Source: Streptomyces sp. S.PB5
GTDB taxonomy: Bacteria; Actinomycetota; Actinomycetes; Streptomycetales; Streptomycetaceae
Direction: 5' to 3'
DNA length: 64,000 nucleotides
Assembly (NCBI RefSeq): GCF_030403745.1
Contig: NZ_JAQMWP010000001.1
Location: forward strand, 992,001 to 1,056,000
Within the stretch, counting starts at the first letter, position 1, and each line of letters starts with the position of its first letter. A program made the position numbers and the translations under genes. Shown in pieces: positions 1-7,102 of this stretch. The notes beneath the pieces were generated by a model. That model was given only the letters and a program-made list of their open reading frames with translations. It searched no databases and had not been told where the DNA came from.

Positions 1-189
1 CTCCCGGCCGTCCGGGTACGCGGCCAGCCCGCCCAGCGACTCGGCGATCCGCTCCCGCAACCACGCCGGGGGCGTGTCCGCGCGCACGTTCACCGCGAGG
101 TCCGTGAGCCGGGCACCGTCGTCCCGGACCTCGGCGTCACCGTGGTGACGGAGGTCGTGAGCCGTCCCTCTGTGCCCCTCAGTGCGCAT
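1..189 (-). CDS. cobC: Threonine-phosphate decarboxylase / aminotransferase CobC, N-terminal part (cut by window edge)
   Basis: Only the first 63 codons are in the window. The ATG lies inside the 3' end of cbiX and the frame stays open to base 1. The peptide contains LTDLAVNVRADTPPAWLRER and ends in a YPDGRE segment. This is the usual start of the PLP-dependent class I/II aminotransferases that sit in actinobacterial cobalamin clusters and make the aminopropanol arm (CobC/CobD type). The catalytic lysine would lie outside the window. Its place as last visible gene of the cobM-to-cobC run supports the call. It could equally be annotated as histidinol-phosphate aminotransferase family. Confidence 0.72.
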   Translation of the reverse strand, partial: MRTEGHRGTAHDLRHHGDAEVRDDGARLTDLAVNVRADTPPAWLRERIAESLGGLAAYPDGRE

Positions 190-1105
190 GCGAGTGCGCG
201 CCATGGTGATGGTGGCCGTGGTGATGGTGGCCGTCGTCGTCGGGGTGGAAGTGCGGCTGCTGGGGCATGCCGACCTTGTCCTCGAAGCCGGGGAGCGCGA
301 TGCGGTACACGCAGGAGTCGCAGTTCATCCGCAGATCGCCCTTGAGAGCCTCCTCGTACCGCTCCATCACCAGGTCGAGCAGTTCCGGCTCCGGGCCGAT
401 GACATCGGCCGAGTGCACCTCGGTCTCGGGGTGCGCGGCCGCCCAGCCCTCGGTCTGCTGCCGGACCCGGTCCGGGAGGATGCCGGTGAAGAGGAAGTAG
501 GGGAGCACGACGATCCGCCGGGCGCCCAGCTTCACGCACCGGTCGAGCCCGCTGGGCACGTCCGGCGCGGCCAGCGACACGAACGCCGTCTCCACGCCCG
601 CGTACCCGCGCCCCTCCCACAGCAGCCGGGCCGCCTTGTGCACCTCGGCGTTGGCGTCGGGGTCGGTCGAACCGCGCCCGACGAGCAGCACCGTCACGTC
701 CGAGCGGTCGCCGGGCGTGCGCGCCGAGCCGCCGAGCGCCTCGTCCAGGCGCCGCTCCAGCACGTTCAGCAGCGACGGGTGCGGGCCCAGCGGCCGGCCG
801 TAGGTGTACGAGATCCCGGGGTGCCGTTCCTTCTCACGGGCCAGCGCCGCCGGGATGTCGCCCTTGGCGTGTCCGGCGGACACCAGCATCAGCGGAACCG
901 CGGCGAAGCGTCGTACGCCCTTCTCCACCAGCTCGGTGACGGCCTCGCCCAGCGGCGGCGGGGACAGTTCGATGAAGCCGCCCGCGACGGTCAGGTCGGG
1001 GTGGCGGCGGTCGAGCTCCCGGACGAAGTCGCGGAACGCGTCGGCGCCGCCGTCGTCCCGGGTGCCATGACCGGCGATGAGCAGTGCGGGCCGATGGGTG
1101 GTCAC
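179..1105 (-). CDS. cbiX: Sirohydrochlorin cobaltochelatase, long two-domain form
   Basis: A 308-residue CbiX protein that inserts cobalt into sirohydrochlorin early in corrin synthesis (iron or nickel are used by relatives). The first chelatase repeat starts at once with LLIAGHGTRDDGG, whose His is the metal ligand; the second repeat has VGRGSTDPDAN near residue 165. The C-terminus carries an MNCDSC motif (M-x-C-x-x-C), known in long CbiX proteins to hold an iron-sulfur cluster, then a His-rich tail likely to store or deliver metal. I chose the GTG at 1105 because AGGAG precedes it and it overlaps the stop of cobH. The gene's own 3' end overlaps cobC. Confidence 0.88.
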   Translation of the reverse strand: MTTHRPALLIAGHGTRDDGGADAFRDFVRELDRRHPDLTVAGGFIELSPPPLGEAVTELVEKGVRRFAAVPLMLVSAGHAKGDIPAALAREKERHPGISYTYGRPLGPHPSLLNVLERRLDEALGGSARTPGDRSDVTVLLVGRGSTDPDANAEVHKAARLLWEGRGYAGVETAFVSLAAPDVPSGLDRCVKLGARRIVVLPYFLFTGILPDRVRQQTEGWAAAHPETEVHSADVIGPEPELLDLVMERYEEALKGDLRMNCDSCVYRIALPGFEDKVGMPQQPHFHPDDDGHHHHGHHHHGAHSHAH

Positions 1106-1692
1106 GATTTCTCCTCGGAGTACGAAGTGGGGTGGTACAGCAGGGCGTTGAGCGCGGCGGAGGCGACCGCCGATCCGCCCTTCTCGGACACGTTGCTCAC
1201 AGCGGGCAGCCCGCTCTCGCGCAACGCGGCCTTGGACTCGACCGCACCGACGAAGCCGACGGGCAGTCCGATGACGAGCGCCGGGGCGGCGTCCAGGGTC
1301 AGCAACTCCTCCAGCGCGGTGGGGGCGTTGCCGATGACCCACAGGGCGCCGGGTCCGACCTGCTCGTAGGCGAGCCGGATGGCGTGCGCGGAACGGGTCA
1401 GCCCGTCACCGGCCACCGCGTCCTTCAGCCGGCAGACGGTCTCGCGCCGGGTGATCCCGGCCGCGACCATCTCCACGTCCACGACGACGGGCGCCCCGCC
1501 GTGCAGAGCGGCATGGGCCTTCTCCAACTGCCCCTCGTCCATGACGAGATCGTCCGCGTACTCCAGATCGGCGGCGGAGTGGATCACCCGCTCCACCACC
1601 GCCCGGGTCAGCGGCGGGAAGTGCGAGGTGTCCAGGCGGGCGCGCAGCCGCCGGTAGGACTCCACCTCGATCGGATGGACCTCACGGATCAC
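1102..1692 (-). CDS. cobH: Precorrin-8X methylmutase
   Basis: A 196-residue CobH/CbiC protein. It moves the methyl group from C-11 to C-12 of precorrin-8X to give hydrogenobyrinic acid (or the cobalt form). The start matches the family well; the VIHSAAD segment (His38) carries the conserved histidine seen in the Pseudomonas enzyme (His43 there). Later come the DVEMVAAGI motif and the Gly-rich GLPVGFVGAVESK segment. It overlaps the stop of cobJ by four bases upstream and the GTG of cbiX downstream, so the three genes are translationally coupled. Length is normal, slightly short at the N-terminus. Confidence 0.92.
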   Translation of the reverse strand: MIREVHPIEVESYRRLRARLDTSHFPPLTRAVVERVIHSAADLEYADDLVMDEGQLEKAHAALHGGAPVVVDVEMVAAGITRRETVCRLKDAVAGDGLTRSAHAIRLAYEQVGPGALWVIGNAPTALEELLTLDAAPALVIGLPVGFVGAVESKAALRESGLPAVSNVSEKGGSAVASAALNALLYHPTSYSEEKS

Positions 1693-3389
1693 CTGGCGCC
1701 CTCCTCTGCCGTCTGCCAGCGGTAGCCGCGCGGTGTCACCATGCGCCCCGCGATGTCACGGGTCGCCGTGTTGCCCACGGTCACCACCGTCATCATGTCG
1801 ACCGTCGCCGGGTCCAGGGAGCCCAGTGTCGTGAGACGACTGGACTCGTCCGCCCGCGACGCGTTCCGTACGACCCCGACCGGCGTCGTCGGCTCCCGGT
1901 GCCCGGCGAGGATCGCGAGCGCCTTCGGCAGCTGCCAGTCCCGGCCGCGCGAACGCGGGTTGTAGAAGGTGACCACGATGTCCGCCTCGGCGGCGGCGCG
2001 CACCCGCCGCTCGATGACCTCCCAGGGGGTGTGCAGGTCGGAGAGGCTGATGGAGACGTGGTCGTGGCCGAGGGGTGCGCCGAGGATCGCGGCGGCCGCG
2101 AGCGCGGCGGTGACGCCGGGCACGCCGACGACCTCGATGTCGTCGGACGCCTCGGCCAGCGCGGGGGAGGCCATGGCGTACACGCCCGCGTCCCCGCTGC
2201 CGATCAGTGCGACGGCCTGCCCCTTGCGGGCCTCCGCCACGGCCGTGCGCGCCCGCTCCTCCTCGGCCCCGAGCCCCGACTCCAGGATCCGGGTGCCGGG
2301 CCGCAGCAGATCGCGGATCTGGTCGACGTACTGGTCCAGGCCGACCAGCACGGCGGCGCTTTGAAGTTCGGCCTTCGCGCGGGGCGTGAGCAGATCCCGG
2401 GCGCCGGGCCCTAGCCCGACCACAGCGAGCCGGCCGCGCGCGGGACGCCGTACGACGGCACAGGTCGCCATCGCGGCGTGCCCGTCCGCCCGAGAGGACT
2501 TCCGCTTGGGAACAAGGAGTTCACCGCCGCTGACGAGCGCGGCCGCCTCGGCGACCGACGGCGTGCCCACGGCGGCCAGCGGCGCGTCGGAGGGATTGGG
2601 CACCACGACGGCCGAAAGGTCCGCGGCGGTGTGGGTGACCAGCGGGACCCCCAGTATCCGGGCGGCCTCGACGATGCCCGGCTCCTCCGCCTTGGCGTCC
2701 ACGGTGGCGAGTTCTGCGAGGGACGCCTCCGACAGCCCGGCGTCCCGCAGGGCGTCCCGGACCAGTCCCAGCACCTCGTCCACCGGCACGCCCTTGGAGG
2801 CGCCGACCCCGACGACGAGGGACGGCGGCCGCAGGACGGCCTCACGCTCGGCGGCGTCCACGAGCCGGTCGGTGACCCGGACGGCGTAGGCGCCGTCGTC
2901 GGTGACCTTCAATGCGGGCAGCGGCCAAGCCAACTCCGCCTTCAGGGCGACCGGTTCACCGTCCAGGAGCGCCCGCGAGACGGCCGCGACATCGCCCTCC
3001 ACAGGGAAGCCGAGCGTGTCGAGCCCCGGCAGCCCGACCGCGTCCGTCGCCGTCGTCACCACCGGCTCCGCGCTCAGCAACTCGCCTACCTCACGCGCGA
3101 GTTCATTGGCGCCGCCGCCGTGCCCGCCGACCAGCGACACGGCGAACCGCCCGCCCTCGTCGACGCACACCACACCCGGGTCGGACGTCTTGTCCCCGAG
3201 CAGCGGCGCGACCAGCCGCACCACAGCCCCGGTGGCGAGGAAGCACACGAGCTGCTCGCACTCCGCGAACGCGGCCCGCACGACGTCCCCGACGGGACCC
3301 TCGTACACCCGCGTCCGCTCCGGCCACGCCGCGGCCAGCCGGTCCCGCGCAGCCGCGCCCGCCGAGGTGGCGGAGATGAGGCCGATCAC
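1689..3389 (-). CDS. cobJ: CbiG-CobJ fusion: cobalamin ring-contraction protein
   Basis: A 566-residue fusion. Residues 1 to about 310 are CbiG-like (N-terminal domain with VIGLISATSAG and a glycine-rich VGGHGGGAN, then the C-terminal GVGASKG domain), the part that opens the delta-lactone and removes acetaldehyde in the early-cobalt route. Residues from about 325 on are CobJ/CbiH, the SAM-dependent precorrin-3B C17-methyltransferase, with VGLGPGARDLLTP and GSGDAGVYAMA. The reading frame extends upstream to 3485, but that stretch only reads through the repetitive 3' end of cobL. The GTG at 3389 has AAGGAG before it and overlaps the cobL stop, and is preferred. Confidence 0.88.
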   Translation of the reverse strand: MIGLISATSAGAAARDRLAAAWPERTRVYEGPVGDVVRAAFAECEQLVCFLATGAVVRLVAPLLGDKTSDPGVVCVDEGGRFAVSLVGGHGGGANELAREVGELLSAEPVVTTATDAVGLPGLDTLGFPVEGDVAAVSRALLDGEPVALKAELAWPLPALKVTDDGAYAVRVTDRLVDAAEREAVLRPPSLVVGVGASKGVPVDEVLGLVRDALRDAGLSEASLAELATVDAKAEEPGIVEAARILGVPLVTHTAADLSAVVVPNPSDAPLAAVGTPSVAEAAALVSGGELLVPKRKSSRADGHAAMATCAVVRRPARGRLAVVGLGPGARDLLTPRAKAELQSAAVLVGLDQYVDQIRDLLRPGTRILESGLGAEEERARTAVAEARKGQAVALIGSGDAGVYAMASPALAEASDDIEVVGVPGVTAALAAAAILGAPLGHDHVSISLSDLHTPWEVIERRVRAAAEADIVVTFYNPRSRGRDWQLPKALAILAGHREPTTPVGVVRNASRADESSRLTTLGSLDPATVDMMTVVTVGNTATRDIAGRMVTPRGYRWQTAEEGAR

Positions 3390-4672
3390 AGTGCAACTCC
3401 TTCTTGAGATTCCTGAGATTGCTGAGTTTCCTGAGGTTTCTGAGATTGCCGAGATTGCTGAGAGACGGGGATCCGGGTCCCCCACAGCAGAAAAACGGGG
3501 TTGGTGGCCGCGAGCCGGGTCACGTCACCCGGCAGCGGCGCCAGCCGCGAGGACTGCAACAGCACCCCGTCGCAGCTGAACCCGGCTCCGGTGAGCGCCT
3601 CCCGCGCCGCCGGCACCCGGTCGAGCGCGGCCATCGCCACGACCACCGTCCGCCGGGCCCGTCGCGCACACGCGGTGACGATGGCGGGCAGCTCATGCCC
3701 TCCGCCCCCGATGAACACGGCATCCGGGTCGTCGAGATCGGACAGCACGGTCGGCGCCGCCCCGTGCACGGCCCGTACGTCGACACCGTGCGCGGCGGCA
3801 TTGGCGCGGATCCGCTCGACACCGTCCCGGGTCTTCTCGACCGCGACGACGGCGGCCCCGAGCCGCGCGCACTCGACGGCCACGGACCCGGAACCCGCAC
3901 CGATGTCCCAGACCAGCTCCCCGAGCCGGGGACCCAGCCGGGCCAGCGCCAGCGCCCGCACCTCGAACTTGGTGATCATCGAGTCGCGGTGGGTGAACTC
4001 GCCCTCGTCCAGAGCCCATCGGGAGGGCCCGACGGGCGCCCCGGCGACGGTCCGCACGGCACCGAGCACCCGCGCCTCGTCGAGACACAGGACCACGCTC
4101 ACCGACGCACCCCAGTCACGGGCGGCGGCCTCGGCGGGGGAGACGCGTTCGACGCGCTCCTCCTCGGACCCGAGCGCGGACGCCACGACGAGGACCCGGT
4201 CGTCGCACCGGAGCGCGGCACCGATCTCCGCGGGCCCGGCCCCCGGCCCGGTCAGCACGGCGACCTTCGGCCGCGCCCGGCACACGTTCACAGCAGTCCG
4301 CAGTTCCCGTCCGTGCGCGCTGACGACGACGGCGTCGTCCCAGGGCAGCCCCACCCGCGCGAACGCGTCGGCGACGGAGGACACCCCCGCCCGCACATCG
4401 AGCCGCTCGGCCCCGAACCGCTCGGCCAGCACCCGCACGATCCCGAAGAACCCGGGGTCACCGGAGGCGAGTACGACGACATGGTCCTGCTTGTCGAGAT
4501 GCCGCTCGATGATGTCCAACGCGGGTGCCAGCGGCCCGAGAACGACCTGCTCGGCATCCTCCGGAACCGGCGCGGACGCCAGATGGCGCCGCGCGCCCAC
4601 GACGAGCCGGGCTCCGGCCAGCACCTCGGCGGGAACCGGCGCCCCCGTCCCCGTGCCGAAGACCGTGATCAT
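3386..4672 (-). CDS. cobL: Precorrin-6Y C5,15-methyltransferase (decarboxylating), CbiE-CbiT fusion
   Basis: A 428-residue CobL. The N-terminal half is CbiE-like (tetrapyrrole methylase fold, C5 methylation; ASGDPGFFGIV motif). The C-terminal half is CbiT-like, a Rossmann-fold methyltransferase with DIGAGSGSVAVECARLGA as SAM site, which methylates C15 and decarboxylates the C12 acetate. The start ATG at 4672 overlaps the cobM stop as ATGA. The last 20 or so residues are odd: a run of Ser-Gln-x triplets coded by seven 9-bp tandem repeats, of lower GC than the rest, whose end contains the ribosome binding site of cobJ. Confidence 0.9.
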   Translation of the reverse strand: MITVFGTGTGAPVPAEVLAGARLVVGARRHLASAPVPEDAEQVVLGPLAPALDIIERHLDKQDHVVVLASGDPGFFGIVRVLAERFGAERLDVRAGVSSVADAFARVGLPWDDAVVVSAHGRELRTAVNVCRARPKVAVLTGPGAGPAEIGAALRCDDRVLVVASALGSEEERVERVSPAEAAARDWGASVSVVLCLDEARVLGAVRTVAGAPVGPSRWALDEGEFTHRDSMITKFEVRALALARLGPRLGELVWDIGAGSGSVAVECARLGAAVVAVEKTRDGVERIRANAAAHGVDVRAVHGAAPTVLSDLDDPDAVFIGGGGHELPAIVTACARRARRTVVVAMAALDRVPAAREALTGAGFSCDGVLLQSSRLAPLPGDVTRLAATNPVFLLWGTRIPVSQQSRQSQKPQETQQSQESQEGVAL

Positions 4673-5487
4673 GTACTCGCACCCCGCTGACGCAACGCCC
4701 GACGGGCCTGCGGGTCCGCCTTGCGATAGCCGTGGAAGTGACCGGGGTGGTAGAGGTGCGAGCGGGTGCCCTCGGCGTCGAGGGCGGGGCCGACGAGGAA
4801 GAGGGTGTGCTTCCAGAGCTTGTGCTCCTTGACCGTCTCCTCCAGGGTCTCGATCGTGCAGCGCACGACGAGTTCCTCGGGCCAGGTGGCCTGATAGGCG
4901 ACGACGACGGGAGTGGAGGTCGGATAGCCGCCCTCCAGCAGCTCCCGCACGAGCTGCCCGCTGCGCGCGGCCGACAGGAAGATCGCCATGGTGGTGCCGT
5001 GCTTGGCGAACTCCCGCACCTCCTCGCCGGGCGGCATCGGCGTCTTGCCGCCGCCGAGCCGGGTGAGGACGACGGACTGCGCGACCTCGGGGATGGTCAG
5101 CTCGCGCTGCGCGAGCGCCGCGACGGCGGAGAAGGCGGAGACACCGGGAACGACCTCGGTGGCGATCCCGATCCGCGCACACCGGTCGAGCTGCTCCTGG
5201 GTGCCGCCCCAGAGGGCGGGGTCACCGGAGTGGATACGGGCCACGTGCAACCCCTCGGCGACGGCCCGCTCGTAGACGGCGACGACGTCCTCCAGCGACA
5301 TGGTCGCCGAGTCGAGGATCTCCGCGTCCTCGCGCGCATGCTGCAGAACCTCGGCCTGGACCAGGCTGGCCGCCCAGATCACGACGTCGGCCTCGGCGAT
5401 CGCGCGCGCGGCACGGAACGTCAGCAGGTCGGCGGCGCCGGGGCCGGCACCGACGAAGGTCACCTTGCCGGCAGGGGCGTCGGCCAT
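4669..5487 (-). CDS. cobM: Precorrin-4 C11-methyltransferase
   Basis: A 272-residue tetrapyrrole methylase that adds a methyl group from SAM at C-11 of precorrin-4 (CobM/CbiF). Seen are VTFVGAGPGAADLLTFRA at the N-terminus, the substrate-site motif RIHSGDPALWGG near residue 95, and VVPGVSAFSA. An upstream in-frame start exists at 5517, but the ATG at 5487 starts exactly where family members do, and GAGAGG lies upstream. First gene of the second minus-strand cobalamin run; it reads away from the ZIP gene across an 89-bp gap that must hold its promoter. No riboswitch fits in that gap. Confidence 0.93.
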   Translation of the reverse strand: MADAPAGKVTFVGAGPGAADLLTFRAARAIAEADVVIWAASLVQAEVLQHAREDAEILDSATMSLEDVVAVYERAVAEGLHVARIHSGDPALWGGTQEQLDRCARIGIATEVVPGVSAFSAVAALAQRELTIPEVAQSVVLTRLGGGKTPMPPGEEVREFAKHGTTMAIFLSAARSGQLVRELLEGGYPTSTPVVVAYQATWPEELVVRCTIETLEETVKEHKLWKHTLFLVGPALDAEGTRSHLYHPGHFHGYRKADPQARRALRQRGAST

Positions 5488-5576
5488 GGTTTCGGGTCCT
5501 CTCGAACTGATGATCACGGGGCTTCACCGGGGATCCGGATGTGCGGGCACAGGGGCCGATCGGATACGAAGGGCCC

Positions 5577-6305
5577 ATGGCGGTGTTCGTAGCGCTCGGC
5601 GCGTTCCTCATGACGCTGGCCGGCGGCTGGACGGCACAGCGCGTGACCGACCGCCGTCACCTGGTCCTCGGGCTGGCCGGCGGCCTGATGCTGGGCGTGG
5701 TCGGTCTCGACCTGCTGCCGGAGGCGCTGGAGGCGGCGGGCACCGAGGTCTTCGGCGTCCCGGCGGCACTGCTGCTGTTCGTGGCCGGCTTCCTGTTGGC
5801 CCATCTGGTGGAACGTCTGCTGGCCGTCCGTCAGGCTGCGCACGGCGCGGAGGAGACCGACGGCCGGGTCCCCGAGGTGGGCCTGACGGCCGCGGCCGCC
5901 ATGGTCGGTCACAGCGCGATGGACGGCGTGGCGATCGGCGCGGCGTTCCAGGTGGGCGGCGGCATGGGCACGGCGGTCGCCCTGGCGGTCATCGCCCATG
6001 ACTTCGCGGACGGCTTCAACACGTACACGATCACGAGCCTGTACGGGAACGCCCGCCGCCGGGCCGTGGCGATGCTGGTGGCAGACGCGGCGGCCCCGGT
6101 GGCAGGTGCCGCGTCCACCCTGTTCTTCACGATCCCGGAGCAGGTGCTCGGCGGCTATCTGGGCTTCTTCGGCGGCGCCCTGCTCTATCTGGCGGCAGCC
6201 GAGATCCTCCCCGAGGCCCACCACGAACACCCCGCCCGCTCGACCGTGCTGTGCACGGTGGCCGGGGCGGCGTTCATCTGGCTGGTGGTGGGCATCGCCG
6301 AGTGA
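5577..6305 (+). CDS. ZIP family divalent metal transporter
   Basis: A 242-residue membrane protein with about eight hydrophobic segments, starting MAVFVALGAFLMTLAGG. The two metal-binding helices of the ZIP family are visible as GHSAMDGVAIGAAF (near residue 110) and IAHDFADGFNT (near residue 140). A further GGALLYLAAAEILPEAHHEH segment lies near the C-terminus. It should bring zinc, cobalt or another divalent metal into the cytoplasm. It is the only plus-strand gene inside the cobalamin cluster, between cobM and cobI, so cobalt supply is a reasonable guess but is not shown by the sequence. A longer reading from 5541 is possible; the ATG at 5577 follows GAAGGG. Confidence 0.85.
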   Translation: MAVFVALGAFLMTLAGGWTAQRVTDRRHLVLGLAGGLMLGVVGLDLLPEALEAAGTEVFGVPAALLLFVAGFLLAHLVERLLAVRQAAHGAEETDGRVPEVGLTAAAAMVGHSAMDGVAIGAAFQVGGGMGTAVALAVIAHDFADGFNTYTITSLYGNARRRAVAMLVADAAAPVAGAASTLFFTIPEQVLGGYLGFFGGALLYLAAAEILPEAHHEHPARSTVLCTVAGAAFIWLVVGIAE

Positions 6306-6313
6306 GTGTCTGA

Positions 6314-6352
6314 GGGACGGGGGCGGGGGCGGGGACGGGGATGGGGACGGGG
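6314..6352 (+). repeat. G-run tract between convergent genes
   Basis: Seven runs of three to five guanines separated by one or two bases fill the gap between the ZIP stop and the cobI stop. Such spacing fits a G-quadruplex on the plus strand (the 3' end of the ZIP mRNA). Whether it folds or ends transcription is inference. Confidence 0.5.
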
Positions 6353-7102
6353 TCACAACTTGCCGCCCCGTCCGCCGTCCCGCCGGGCGGGCGCGATGAG
6401 CGTGGAGAGATAGGGGAGCGGGGCGTCACCGAGGTCGGAGGCGGCCTGCACGGACTCCTCCGGCAGCCCGAGCGCGGACCCCCACACGGCGTCCTCGATC
6501 CGCCCGGTCTCCCGCAGCGCCTCGGCGACCTCCTGCGCCTGCCGCCCGAACTTGTACGCCACCACGGTCCCGGGCCCGGCGAGGGCGTCCTTGAGCGTCG
6601 CGGCCCCGGCGGTCACCGGCACCAGCGTCAACGGCTCGGTCCCCTCGGTGAGCACGGCACCGGAACGGGCGGCGAGATCCTGCATGGCGGTGATGCCGGG
6701 GACGGTCTCCACGACGGTGCCGGGGACGAGCTCGGCGATGGTCTGGGCGAGGTAGGTGAACGTGGAGTACACGTTCGGATCGCCGATGGTGGCAAAGGCG
6801 ACGGAGGAGTGCTCCGCGAGCAGCTGCGCGACCCGCGCCCCGGCGGCATCCCAAGCGGCCTCACGCCGCGTACGGTCGGTCCGCTCATTGAGAGCGAAGA
6901 CCACCCGTACGACCTTGTCCTGCGGGACGTAGTGCAGAACGGTCGCCTCGGCCCGCCCCGGTTCGCCGCCGTCCTTCCCGTCAGCCGCGGCCATCACCGG
7001 CACGACCACGACATCGGCGGCCCGCAGAGCGTTGACGCCCTTGACGGTCACCAGCTCCGGATCACCGGGCCCGACCCCGACTCCGATCAACTTGCTGCTC
7101 AT
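6353..7102 (-). CDS. cobI: Precorrin-2 C20-methyltransferase
   Basis: A 249-residue tetrapyrrole methylase, the first committed methylation of the corrin branch (precorrin-2 to precorrin-3A, or the cobalt form). Motifs: LIGVGVGPGDPELVTVKG at the N-terminus, FATIGDPNVYSTFTYL in the middle, and VVETVPGITAMQ. The ATG at 7102 overlaps the cobB stop (ATGA), so it is the last gene of the riboswitch-led run. It ends head to head with the ZIP gene, 47 bp apart, with a G-rich tract between them. Confidence 0.93.
   Translation of the reverse strand: MSSKLIGVGVGPGDPELVTVKGVNALRAADVVVVPVMAAADGKDGGEPGRAEATVLHYVPQDKVVRVVFALNERTDRTRREAAWDAAGARVAQLLAEHSSVAFATIGDPNVYSTFTYLAQTIAELVPGTVVETVPGITAMQDLAARSGAVLTEGTEPLTLVPVTAGAATLKDALAGPGTVVAYKFGRQAQEVAEALRETGRIEDAVWGSALGLPEESVQAASDLGDAPLPYLSTLIAPARRDGGRGGKL

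Noticed and set aside
3390..3485. Longer N-terminus for the CbiG-CobJ fusion starting at 3485
   Set aside because: It only reads the cobL tandem repeat in another frame. The GTG at 3389 has a good ribosome binding site and fits the family start.
5514..6356. A 280-codon minus-strand frame opposite the ZIP gene that would bridge cobI and cobM
   Set aside because: It is His/Gln/Arg-rich without motifs. The plus strand has a clear ZIP transporter with membrane helices and metal motifs.
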